Positions 15,150 through 22,722 of a DNA stretch of 36,721 nucleotides are shown in pieces. How positions within the stretch are numbered: the stretch's first letter is position 1; each line of letters begins with the position of its first letter. A program made the translations under genes and the position numbers. The stretch lies in the NCBI GenBank assembly GCA_015062245.1, contig SUVA01000011.1, positions 1 to 36,721 on the forward strand. Direction: 5' to 3'. The notes below the pieces were generated by a model. That model had not been told where the DNA came from. It made no database searches and worked only from the letters and a program-made list of their open reading frames with translations. This stretch comes from Alphaproteobacteria bacterium (GTDB taxonomy: Bacteria; Pseudomonadota; Alphaproteobacteria; CAAHEQ01; UBA3637).

Positions 15150-15171
15150 TTGAAATCATTTGCTTACAAGC

Positions 15172-15444
15172 TTATTTTTTGATAACCAAAGCTTTTAAGG
15201 CTTGGGCCAAACGAGAAATTTGGCGGGCCATTGTATTGGCTTTAATTGTGCGCTTGTTTTTGGCTTTTGCCAAAGAAGATTCCGCTTTACGGAAAGCCTT
15301 TGTGGCTGTTTCTTTGTCGCCTTTTGCAATAGCAGCACGTGTTTGTTTAACGGCAGTGCGTGTTGCATTCAAGCGGTTAGCATTGATTGTTTCACGTTTT
15401 TTGTTGCGTTTAACACGTGTTTTAGCTGATTTTAAGTTTGCCAT
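15172..15444 (-). CDS. rpsT: 30S ribosomal protein S20
   Basis: 90 residues, lysine/arginine/alanine rich, starting MANLKSAKTRVKRNKKRET and continuing RTAVKQTRAAIAKGDKETA with the KNKRTIKANTMARQISRLAQAL helix, as in all S20 proteins. S20 is a primary binder of 16S rRNA. It has its own strong promoter and terminator, so it is a single-gene unit. Confidence 0.97.
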   Translation of the reverse strand: MANLKSAKTRVKRNKKRETINANRLNATRTAVKQTRAAIAKGDKETATKAFRKAESSLAKAKNKRTIKANTMARQISRLAQALKALVIKK

Positions 15445-15483
15445 TTGTATGCCTCTCTCAAATAAAGTTAAATAACATTTTGT

Positions 15484-15512
15484 ATTATATCTGATTTATT
15501 CAAAAAAGTCAA
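15484..15512 (-). promoter_or_regulatory. rpsT promoter
   Basis: Minus-strand TTGACT (15507-15512) and TATAAT (15484-15489), spacer 17 bp; about 40 bp upstream of the rpsT ATG. Confidence 0.85.
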
Positions 15513-15549
15513 GGGGTTTTATATTTGAGTTGCTTATGTGTCTCAATTC

Positions 15550-15578
15550 TTGACATTTGTGTGGCTTTTTGGTATACT
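15550..15578 (+). promoter_or_regulatory. alaS promoter
   Basis: TTGACA (15550-15555) and TATACT (15573-15578), spacer 17 bp; an AAAAGGAG site precedes the alaS ATG. Confidence 0.85.
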
Positions 15579-15608
15579 TTAAAAATAATTTTTTAAAAGG
15601 AGAAAGCT

Positions 15609-17378
15609 ATGTCAATAACCTATCGTGAACTGCGTCAAAAATGGTTGGAATTTTTTAAATCAAAAGGGCACACCGAAATTCCATCGGCTTCTGTGTTTCC
15701 CGAAAATGATGCCACAGTGTTGTTCACGACCGCCGGTATGCACCCGTTGGTTCCGTATTTGATGGGGCAAAAGCATCCGGCCGGCAACCGTTTGACGGAT
15801 ATTCAAAAATGTATCCGCACGAATGATATTGACTCGGTGGGTGATACCAGCCATTTGACCTTTTTTGAAATGATGGGCAACTGGTCTTTGGGCGATTATT
15901 TTAAAAAGGAAATGGTGGCTTGGAGCTTTGAGTTTTTGACCCAGCATTTGGGATTCAAACCTGAACAGTTGGCGGTTACCTGTTTTAAAGGTGATGAAAA
16001 CGCCCCACGTGATGATGAAACAGCTGGGTTTTGGAAAGAGCAGGGATTAAAGGATAATCAGATTTTCTTTTATGGTGCGGATGATAACTGGTGGGGTTTG
16101 GCCGATGGCGGTCCGTGTGGTCCGGATACGGAAATGTTTATTGATAACGGTCAGCCGGCCTGTGGTGCGGATTGTGGTCCGGCCTGTCATTGCGGTAAAT
16201 ATACCGAAATTTGGAATGACGTGTTTATGCAATATGAAAAAAAAGCCGATGGTTCTTTGGTAAAATTGGCCCAACAAAACGTGGATACGGGGATGGGCTT
16301 GGAACGTACGTTGGCCTTTATGAATGGTGTCAGTGATGCTTTTTCAACGGAATTGTTTGCGGGTATGCGCCAAAAATTGGAAGAATTATCGGGCAAAAAG
16401 TATGCCGAAGCCTTGGTGCCTTTCCGTAAAGTATTGGACCATGTGCGGACATCTGTTTTTATTTTGGGTGATGATAAGCATTTGGCACCGTCCAACACAG
16501 ATCAAGGCTATGTGTTGCGCCGTTTAATCCGTGTGGCCATTCGTTCATTAAAGCAATTGGGAATTACGGATTTTGTATTGCCCGCTTTGGCCGAATGTGT
16601 TTTGGATCAATATGCTGAATACTATCCTGAATTGCAACGCAACCGTGATTTCATTATGACTGAGCTGGCCAAAGAAGAACAATTGTTTAACCGCACGATT
16701 ACGGCCGGCTTAAAGGAAATGGATAAAGTCATGAGTCGTGTTCAAAACGGATTGATTGACGGTCAAACGGCATTTCATTTGTATGATACCTATGGTTTTC
16801 CGTTGGAATTCACACAACAAATCGCCACCGAAAACAACTTACAGGTGGATGTGGACGGCTTTAATAAGTGTTTTCAGGCGCATCAGGAACTTTCCCGCAA
16901 AGGTGCCGAACAAAAATTCAAAGGCGGTTTGGCCGACCATTCGGAAAAATCGGCGCACTATCACACCGCCACACATATTATGCACGCCATGTTGCGTCAA
17001 ATGTTTGGTGAAACGGTGGCGCAAAAGGGCAGTAATATTACACCTGAACGGATGCGCTTTGACTTTTCCTTTAATCGCAAGATGACACCCGAAGAGGTCA
17101 AAGAATTGGAAAATCGTGTGAATGCGGTGATTGAACAAAAAATCCCTGTGGAATGTGCCGAACGGACTTTGGCCGAAGCCCAAGCCGAAGGTGCAATTGG
17201 TTTGTTTGCCCACAAATATGATGCCGAAAAGGTTAAAGTTTATACCATTGGCACGGTTTCCAAGGAAGTTTGTGGCGGTCCGCACGCCCAAAACACAGGC
17301 GATTTAGGTCACTTCCGTATTTTAAAGGAAGAATCTTCATCGGCCGGTGTGCGCCGTATCAAGGCCGTTTTGGAATAA
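15609..17378 (+). CDS. alaS: Alanine--tRNA ligase, short form without C-Ala domain
   Basis: 589 residues, against about 875 for the usual enzyme. The catalytic domain has the N-terminal FKSKGHTEIPSASV, then FTTAGMHPLVPYL, a CGPACHCGKYTEIWNDVFMQY segment and NVDTGMGLERTLAF. The tRNA-recognition domain is present (PSNTDQGYVLRRLIRVAIR; FHLYDTYGFPLEFTQQIA). The editing domain follows after only about 50 residues, where E. coli has about 170: HTATHIMHA near residue 453 and CGGPHAQNTG near 555. The protein stops shortly after KEESSSAGVRRIKAVLE. The beta-barrel linker and the C-terminal oligomerisation/C-Ala domain are missing. The frame is intact and ends cleanly, so this is a compact enzyme and not a broken gene. 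Similar short forms are familiar from candidate-phyla bacteria; transfer is an inference. Confidence 0.95.
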   Translation: MSITYRELRQKWLEFFKSKGHTEIPSASVFPENDATVLFTTAGMHPLVPYLMGQKHPAGNRLTDIQKCIRTNDIDSVGDTSHLTFFEMMGNWSLGDYFKKEMVAWSFEFLTQHLGFKPEQLAVTCFKGDENAPRDDETAGFWKEQGLKDNQIFFYGADDNWWGLADGGPCGPDTEMFIDNGQPACGADCGPACHCGKYTEIWNDVFMQYEKKADGSLVKLAQQNVDTGMGLERTLAFMNGVSDAFSTELFAGMRQKLEELSGKKYAEALVPFRKVLDHVRTSVFILGDDKHLAPSNTDQGYVLRRLIRVAIRSLKQLGITDFVLPALAECVLDQYAEYYPELQRNRDFIMTELAKEEQLFNRTITAGLKEMDKVMSRVQNGLIDGQTAFHLYDTYGFPLEFTQQIATENNLQVDVDGFNKCFQAHQELSRKGAEQKFKGGLADHSEKSAHYHTATHIMHAMLRQMFGETVAQKGSNITPERMRFDFSFNRKMTPEEVKELENRVNAVIEQKIPVECAERTLAEAQAEGAIGLFAHKYDAEKVKVYTIGTVSKEVCGGPHAQNTGDLGHFRILKEESSSAGVRRIKAVLE

Positions 17379-17411
17379 AATCTCGCCTATCGGGCGTCCT
17401 TCCCTCTTGTC

Positions 17412-17498
17412 GTCATGCCCCACTTGATGGGGGATCATAAACAATGATACAAAATGCGGACTTGCATCCGCTGGATGTCCGACTTGATCGGGTGTTCA
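17412..17498. repeat. Tandem palindromic extragenic elements (CTTGA-loop hairpins)
   Basis: Three hairpins lie in a row: CCCCA-CTTGA-TGGGG (17418-17432), GCGGA-CTTGCA-TCCGC (17456-17471) and CCGA-CTTGA-TCGG (17479-17491), with a smaller ATCAT / ATGAT hairpin between the first two. They resemble the common alphaproteobacterial extragenic palindrome with a GACTTGATC core. The gene-free stretch 17379-17579 holds only these and the next promoter. Confidence 0.65.
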
Positions 17499-17518
17499 TA
17501 AAAAAACAAAAAAACTTC

Positions 17519-17547
17519 TTGACATTGTGTTTTTTCTTGTTTATTCT
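17519..17547 (+). promoter_or_regulatory. Promoter of the type IV secretion cluster
   Basis: TTGACA (17519-17524) and TATTCT (17542-17547), spacer 17 bp. It is the only strong promoter seen before the long run of closely spaced genes. An AAAAAGGGGGA site precedes the first ATG at 17580. Confidence 0.8.
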
Positions 17548-17579
17548 GAATCCAAAAGGATTTAAAAAGGGGGATTTTT

Positions 17580-19304
17580 ATGAAAAATTTCTTACAAGTA
17601 TTATTGGTTGGCACCATTTTGGTCAGTGCCGGGGATGGTTTTTCTTATGTAGCACCGGATTTTTCGTCTGATTATTGGAGTCAAGGTGTGGGTACGCCAA
17701 ACCAACAAATTATTACTATTCCTGGATATATTGGGACTTCAGGTGCTCCTGGTGCTGCCGCTGCTATTGAAGCTGCTAGAGCTGCTTCAGCCAATGCTAC
17801 AGGTGGTGCGGCCAATGCTACAGGTGGTGCGGCCAATTCTGCAGGTGGCGTAGCTTTAGGTGCTGGTGGCTCTGGTTCGGCTGGTTCTGCAGGTGGCGTA
17901 GCTTTAGGTGCTGGTGGCTCTGGTTCGGCTGGTTCTGCAGGTGGCAGATTGGTGATTACAGTTGAAAAAGCAGCGCCGGCGGATTTGACGGGTGAATCAT
18001 TTACAGATTATGGAAGTCATGGCAGTTTTTCTTCTGTTTCAGGTACGCGTTTGGAAGCGCAACTTGATGGTACATATTTGGATCCGGCAACAAATTATAC
18101 TTATACAGTGGAAAATGGTTCGTTAGTACGTGTGGGTGGTTCTGCTTCCGGTTCTGGATCTGGGTGGGATTATAGCAATGTTGAAGGTGGTGATGGCTTT
18201 GATTGGGGTAATGCCGGTCCAGGTAATCAAGGCGGTTCTGGTGCTTCTGGTACGGATTGGGATAATCTTGATACGGATAGTCCGCATCTTTACGGTGATG
18301 ATGTTGCTTCGGGTGGTTCTGGTGGTGGCGCAGCTCTGGGTTCGGGCGCCGGTGTTTCGGGAGATGCGCTTGGTGGTATAAGTCAAGGAATAGCTGGTTC
18401 TATTGGTGCAGGTCTTAGTAATGTTGGTGCGACTTTTGGAAATTATTTTGACACTTTAACGGGGACGCTAACTAAGCCTTTCTCTATTATTAAAGGATTG
18501 TGGGATGATGCAGGAGGGACGATTGGTGATGCGCTGGGTAGTATTAAAGAAGGCTTTGTGCAACTTCCCGGAAACGTTAAGGCAATATTTGGAGCAGGAG
18601 ATAAAATTCTTAGTGGAACAAGTGCGGTTGATTCTCTTTTAAAGGCGCAAGGAGTTGATGCGAGTAAGTTGACAGCGAAGCAACAAGCTGCATTAGCCAC
18701 CAAAATAGCACAAGCTTTTCCCATTCTTATTTGGAATTATGGGGAATATGCCACAGTGATTATGCAAACGCTTGAGGCTGGAAAACAAAACGATACAACA
18801 AAAGAGGTGAAGGTCAAAGCCGAAAATGCTTTATTGGCCTCTCAGGGGGCGTCAACCGATTCAACCGTTGGTAAAAATGTTTCGTTGCAGGGGACAAATC
18901 TGGCATCGGCGGCATCGCAAATGGCTTTGTTGTTGGATGCCAATCCGGTGGATTTGAATTTGTTGAAAACAAATGATTTGGATTTGAAAAAGGACAAAGA
19001 TCAAAAAACTTTGCGTCAACGTCGGGATTTATTGTTGCAAATGTATGCCACATCGGCCCAAATTATTGCCGAAGGTTCCAATGATATTTCCGAAAAATTC
19101 TATGAACGTATTGAACAATTATCCGAAAGTTTGCCGGGGACAGTTGGTTCTTTGGGATCGGCATCCGTGTTAAATGATTCGGAAAGATATCCGTATTTTG
19201 AAATGATTCGTCAAACGGCTTTGACGGCCACTCAATTGGGATTAAAGGGAGCGTCCATTTTGCCGAATTTAAGAATTGTTGCCCCGAAATCGCAAGAACA
19301 ATAA
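17580..19304 (+). CDS. Exported Gly/Ala/Ser-rich protein, first gene of the T4SS cluster
   Basis: 574 residues, no family recognised. A hydrophobic signal peptide covers about residues 1-22. Residues 55-300 are low-complexity and rich in Gly, Ala and Ser, with exact tandem repeats near 71-122. Short aromatic segments (WDYSNVEGGDGFDWGN) are embedded. The last 250 residues are helical and more conserved in appearance: KLTAKQQAALATKIAQAFPILIWNYGEYATVIMQ, RQRRDLLLQMYATSAQIIAEGSNDISEKFYERIEQL. A single nonpolar stretch near 250-290 (SQGIAGSIGAGLSNVGATF) is amphipathic rather than clearly membrane-spanning. It is followed after 15 bp by the next exported protein. By position it is a candidate for an outer or pilus-associated component, analogous to VirB5-type exported factors, but this is inference. 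Confidence 0.75.
   Translation: MKNFLQVLLVGTILVSAGDGFSYVAPDFSSDYWSQGVGTPNQQIITIPGYIGTSGAPGAAAAIEAARAASANATGGAANATGGAANSAGGVALGAGGSGSAGSAGGVALGAGGSGSAGSAGGRLVITVEKAAPADLTGESFTDYGSHGSFSSVSGTRLEAQLDGTYLDPATNYTYTVENGSLVRVGGSASGSGSGWDYSNVEGGDGFDWGNAGPGNQGGSGASGTDWDNLDTDSPHLYGDDVASGGSGGGAALGSGAGVSGDALGGISQGIAGSIGAGLSNVGATFGNYFDTLTGTLTKPFSIIKGLWDDAGGTIGDALGSIKEGFVQLPGNVKAIFGAGDKILSGTSAVDSLLKAQGVDASKLTAKQQAALATKIAQAFPILIWNYGEYATVIMQTLEAGKQNDTTKEVKVKAENALLASQGASTDSTVGKNVSLQGTNLASAASQMALLLDANPVDLNLLKTNDLDLKKDKDQKTLRQRRDLLLQMYATSAQIIAEGSNDISEKFYERIEQLSESLPGTVGSLGSASVLNDSERYPYFEMIRQTALTATQLGLKGASILPNLRIVAPKSQEQ
17790..17945 (+). repeat. In-frame 21-bp and 48-bp tandem repeats
   Basis: Two exact 21-bp units (17790-17810, 17811-17831) encode ANATGGA; a diverged third unit follows (17832-17852). 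Two exact 48-bp units (17838-17885, 17886-17933) encode a 16-residue SAGGVALGAGGSGSAG unit, with a 12-bp partial third copy. Unit lengths are multiples of three, so copy-number change keeps the frame. Confidence 0.95.
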
Positions 19305-19319
19305 AAAAGAGAGGTTGAT

Positions 19320-20207
19320 ATGAAAAATAAATTCAAAAATACTGTTGCCTCGGTTTTAATGGCGGGAAGTTTGTTTACCACAATTCCTGTGCATGCGGAT
19401 ACGTTGGGCGGAGCGATGCAAATTATCAGATCGTCTGTTGGTTTGATGATGAATTTTATAAGTTTAGCGACGACGCCACATATAATTCAGACACCTTTGG
19501 CATCAAATATAGATTCTGCTCAGTTATCGGGTGAAATTAAGATTTTAAACACCATGAAACGGGTCACCTATGAATGGCCCCCCATGCAGGATGAATATAC
19601 AAAAGCCGGCCAAAATAATGAAGATGATAAGGAAATCAGCAATCCGACATCAAAAGAAGAAGCTTTGCCCTTTGAAATTTCTTCTTTGACCGCTGTCGGA
19701 TTGGAGGCCTTGGATTTAAAAGGTTTTGAACCTTTGGTCAATGGTCGCCCGATTGTTATTGAAGATATGTCAAAAATGCAGGTAACCTCAGCCGGTGGGG
19801 CGCAATTAAAAAGTGCCGAAACATCGGATAAGGTTTTGGCCGAAATTGTGCAAAAACAAGATCAAAACTATCGTCTTTTATCATCGGCGGGTGTTGCCCG
19901 TGCTGAATTGGCGTTAAAATCAACCTATCAGGCATCCGCATCGGCCAGAGGCGGACAGGCCCCCACAGAATCGCAAGCATCGGATAACGAAGTTCAACAA
20001 GAGGCCGAAGAGCAATTTTCGGAACAACAGGATTTGGTTGATTTGCCCGCAGGGATTACCTCAATTGCCTATGCGATGCGTGTTCAAACGTTGATGAATT
20101 TGGAATTGGCCCAACGAATCAACTTATCCAATGCCTTACAGGGCAATATACTGTCCATTGAAGCTGCCCGTGAATTGAAAAACGCCGGCACCCGCAGAAA
20201 CAATTAA
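19320..20207 (+). CDS. Exported protein of the T4SS cluster (VirB5/TrbJ-like character)
   Basis: 295 residues. A clear Sec signal peptide ends with VHA at residue 26. A moderately hydrophobic stretch follows (SSVGLMMNFISLAT). The C-terminal 100 residues are helical and end with MRVQTLMNLELAQRINLSNALQGNILSIEAARELKN. Such a helix near the end of an exported protein in a VirB cluster is reminiscent of VirB5/TrbJ minor pilin proteins, but I see no diagnostic motif. The gene lies 15 bp after the previous gene and 14 bp before the next, with AAGAGAGG ahead of the start. Confidence 0.7.
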   Translation: MKNKFKNTVASVLMAGSLFTTIPVHADTLGGAMQIIRSSVGLMMNFISLATTPHIIQTPLASNIDSAQLSGEIKILNTMKRVTYEWPPMQDEYTKAGQNNEDDKEISNPTSKEEALPFEISSLTAVGLEALDLKGFEPLVNGRPIVIEDMSKMQVTSAGGAQLKSAETSDKVLAEIVQKQDQNYRLLSSAGVARAELALKSTYQASASARGGQAPTESQASDNEVQQEAEEQFSEQQDLVDLPAGITSIAYAMRVQTLMNLELAQRINLSNALQGNILSIEAARELKNAGTRRNN

Positions 20208-20221
20208 ACAAAGGTGATGAC

Positions 20222-21091
20222 ATGAAACGAAAAACTTTATTATCTTTGACAGCAAGTGCTTTGATTTTAATGACAGGTTTTGAAGTGAAAGGAGTGACTC
20301 ATCTTCCAGGATTTTCGCCTTTTGGGTCTCCGATAGAGCATTATCCTGGGTGTGAGGCGCCTCCGCCCGTGGGGAATGCGTGTACACCTTTATGGTCTCC
20401 TGTGACACATTGGATTGATCCGCCCTTAGCTATTGTTACATGGTTGGATTGGTATGCAACAAAAGATCAGTATGAAAAATCGGTGAATGCGGATGAGGCA
20501 TTAAAAAAATTAAATAAAGCTTTAAGTCCGGGCTGTGGTGGTAAACAAGAAGATGGTTCCAAATCATCTTTAACCCCAACGGATAATTTGCCCGTTGCGC
20601 CCGATGTGGTAACCAGCTTGTTGGATGATGCGGATTCTTTGGAAGCTGTTCGTGTTGTTGCCGAAACTTATTTATCCGAAAGTGGTGATTGCAACCAAGA
20701 TTGTATGGTGCAACGTCAAAACGAATGGTTGTTAACTTCTTTGGCTTTGGCGGTTGGGGCCAGCGATAAACTTTTATCAGTCTCAGACGATATGTCAAAA
20801 GAATACGGCGATTTATTAAAAGATTTTAATTCTCAAACCGGGCCCAAAGGAATGTGGGGAAGTTCGTCCAAAATAACATTACATACCCATGTTCAACAAA
20901 ATGATATCAATGCTTTGTATGCCCGTGATTTGGAAATAAATGCCTTAAACGGTGTGCGTGAAACGGTCAAAATTGATTGTGAATATAAAGTTGGAGATAA
21001 ACCTTGTCCTAATGTGGCCAGACATCGTGTTCCCAAAAGCGGGAATGCAGGGCACAGTTGGTTTTGTCAAGAACATGCGCCTAAAAAATAA
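20222..21091 (+). CDS. Exported protein with C-terminal Cys/His cluster
   Basis: 289 residues. The signal peptide covers about 1-24 (ending EVKG). The mature N-terminus is proline/tryptophan rich. A helical core follows (VAETYLSESGDCNQDCMVQRQNEWLLTSLALAVGASDKLLSVSDDM), then HVQQNDINALYARDLEINALNGV. The last 40 residues contain C253, C262, H268, H278, C282 and H285 in a spacing that would suit a small zinc-binding knuckle and is unusual for an exported protein. Disulfides are the alternative reading. No family recognised. It is the third gene of the cluster and part of the same transcript. Confidence 0.7.
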   Translation: MKRKTLLSLTASALILMTGFEVKGVTHLPGFSPFGSPIEHYPGCEAPPPVGNACTPLWSPVTHWIDPPLAIVTWLDWYATKDQYEKSVNADEALKKLNKALSPGCGGKQEDGSKSSLTPTDNLPVAPDVVTSLLDDADSLEAVRVVAETYLSESGDCNQDCMVQRQNEWLLTSLALAVGASDKLLSVSDDMSKEYGDLLKDFNSQTGPKGMWGSSSKITLHTHVQQNDINALYARDLEINALNGVRETVKIDCEYKVGDKPCPNVARHRVPKSGNAGHSWFCQEHAPKK

Positions 21092-21107
21092 TTAAAGGGG
21101 GATAAAA

Positions 21108-21920
21108 ATGCGTTCAAAATTACTTATTTCTGCCACAACTTTATTGAGTTTTTGTGTTTTGTTTCCATTATCTTTAAATGCAGGTGGGACGCCGTTTATA
21201 TTTCCGGCACCTCCTCCTGTTGCATCTGATTTAGGGCGTTCCATAACTGGTATTGTTCAGGGCGTTTTGACTTTAACTCAAGATGGTGATTCTAAGGCCG
21301 AATTGATGGTTGTTCAAGAACAAATTAATACAAATGCAGATGGTACGGGGGATGATACGCCCAATCCGTGTTCGGATGGATCTGTCACACAAACACCCCT
21401 AGAAAACACAGCTTATGATTATATAAAAGCTCAAATTTTGGATAGAACGGATTTAACAACTTATGGAAAACTGCAAACGGCGTTAAGCAGTTCTTCAAAG
21501 GGGGCGCATGCCGTTTCGGTTTGTGAAGAATTAAATTGGAAGGCAGGGGGTAAAGGCAAAGAAACATGTCAGGCCGTTGTGGATACTTTCTTTACCAAAA
21601 CCGGTGCGACAGATCGGGAAATGGAAAAAATACAAAGCCAACGTCAGGCATATGCTTCAACCGTTGTTCCACGCTTCATAACATTGGGGTATGAAACGCA
21701 ACAAAAATTAAAAGCTGATTTACAGGCCGCCGCCGTTGCCCCTGTGGCCGCCGATAATGAAATAGCTTCTATTGCCAATGATGGTCAAACGTTGGATGAA
21801 ATGTTAAAAATTACGGTGGCCGATTTGGCATTACAGGTGGAAATGATGGAAGCCGATGCCATGGGATTTATGTTGCAACAACCGGTTGCCATGATGCCCA
21901 AAGAAAAACCAACAAATTGA
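21108..21920 (+). CDS. Exported protein of the T4SS cluster, family unknown
   Basis: 270 residues with a signal peptide ending SLNA at about residue 25. The mature start GGTPFIFPAPPPVASDLGRSITGIVQGVLTL resembles the mature start of the next gene (APAGTVHTPWPFG, then SRTISTALKYFL), which hints at distant paralogy. It has three cysteines in the middle and a helical C-terminus (DREMEKIQSQRQAYASTVVPRFITLGYETQQKLKADLQAAA). Function is not assigned. Gap of 16 bp to the previous gene, with AAAGGGGGA ahead of the start. Confidence 0.7.
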   Translation: MRSKLLISATTLLSFCVLFPLSLNAGGTPFIFPAPPPVASDLGRSITGIVQGVLTLTQDGDSKAELMVVQEQINTNADGTGDDTPNPCSDGSVTQTPLENTAYDYIKAQILDRTDLTTYGKLQTALSSSSKGAHAVSVCEELNWKAGGKGKETCQAVVDTFFTKTGATDREMEKIQSQRQAYASTVVPRFITLGYETQQKLKADLQAAAVAPVAADNEIASIANDGQTLDEMLKITVADLALQVEMMEADAMGFMLQQPVAMMPKEKPTN

Positions 21921-21939
21921 TCAGGAAGGAGAGATGAAA

Positions 21940-22722
21940 ATGCGTTTATATAAATTACTTTTGTTGTCGGGTCTTTCCTTTGGTATGCTTTTTGCATTGA
22001 ATTTTGATGTTAAGGCTGCGCCAGCAGGAACTGTTCATACGCCTTGGCCTTTTGGGGTTACTGGCGATGCAGGAACAGCAGTCAGCCGTACTATCAGTAC
22101 AGCCCTTAAATACTTTTTATCCGATGATACGGAATTGGTGGCCGATTTGGTATGGAAAGATGGAAAAGGTTGTGGCGGATGTTATAAGGGCAGTTGTTCC
22201 GGTTCATGTAATGCCGGTTTAAGTGCCATCTTGGTGGATCTTTCCATTGAAACGGATTTATTCCAAGGGGATGCTTTACAAAAAACATGTGTGGCGGATG
22301 TTGCCCAAAAACGTTTGGATGCCTCTACTCGTGAACGTGCCTCTTTGGCCGATTTAGATGAAATAACCTGGGAATTGCAGTATCAATCTCAACGTCGTGC
22401 CATTCAGGCTTTGACGGATGCATTAAATGCCAAACGTATTTATAACGAAATAAAGGATGTGGCAACCACAACGATGAATGATTATTTGGATTATTCAAAT
22501 GCGGTCAGTTCAGTGGCGTCCAAGCGTTTGTTATTGGATCAATTGTTGGCCCTGAAAAAAAGAATTATTGCGGCCCGTTTGCGGATTCGTGCCCAAACGT
22601 TGGATGTCAATGCGCCGGATTTGCAACGTGTAACAACATCACCTGATTTGTCTGGAATATGTCCTGATGCTCCTGATGTTGAAGAAGGTGGTGCAGAGGA
22701 TGAAGAAGAAGGGGAGGAATAA
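21940..22722 (+). CDS. Exported helical protein of the T4SS cluster
   Basis: 260 residues if started at the ATG at 21940, which is 8 nt after AAGGAG; an in-frame ATG at 21934 is only 2 nt from that site. The signal peptide ends DVKA. A small cysteine patch (GCGGCYKGSCSGSC) sits near residue 75. A long helical region runs from about 110 to 220 (LQYQSQRRAIQALTDALNAKR, then YSNAVSSVASKRLLLDQLLALKKRIIAARLRIRAQTLDV), the sort of coil expected in VirB5/TrbJ-like proteins. The tail is very acidic (EEGGAEDEEEGEE). The stop codon abuts the ATG of the next gene. Confidence 0.7.
   Translation: MRLYKLLLLSGLSFGMLFALNFDVKAAPAGTVHTPWPFGVTGDAGTAVSRTISTALKYFLSDDTELVADLVWKDGKGCGGCYKGSCSGSCNAGLSAILVDLSIETDLFQGDALQKTCVADVAQKRLDASTRERASLADLDEITWELQYQSQRRAIQALTDALNAKRIYNEIKDVATTTMNDYLDYSNAVSSVASKRLLLDQLLALKKRIIAARLRIRAQTLDVNAPDLQRVTTSPDLSGICPDAPDVEEGGAEDEEEGEE

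Noticed and set aside
15609-17378. alaS as a truncated pseudogene
   Set aside because: The frame is intact, the missing segments correspond to whole domains, the editing motifs are kept and the promoter is strong.
17444-17671. Plus-strand frame of 75 codons upstream of the first T4SS gene
   Set aside because: It crosses the hairpin repeats and the promoter and overlaps the well-supported gene at 17580 in another frame.
17790-17945. CRISPR-like array
   Set aside because: The units are contiguous without spacers, are in frame and encode Gly/Ala-rich sequence.
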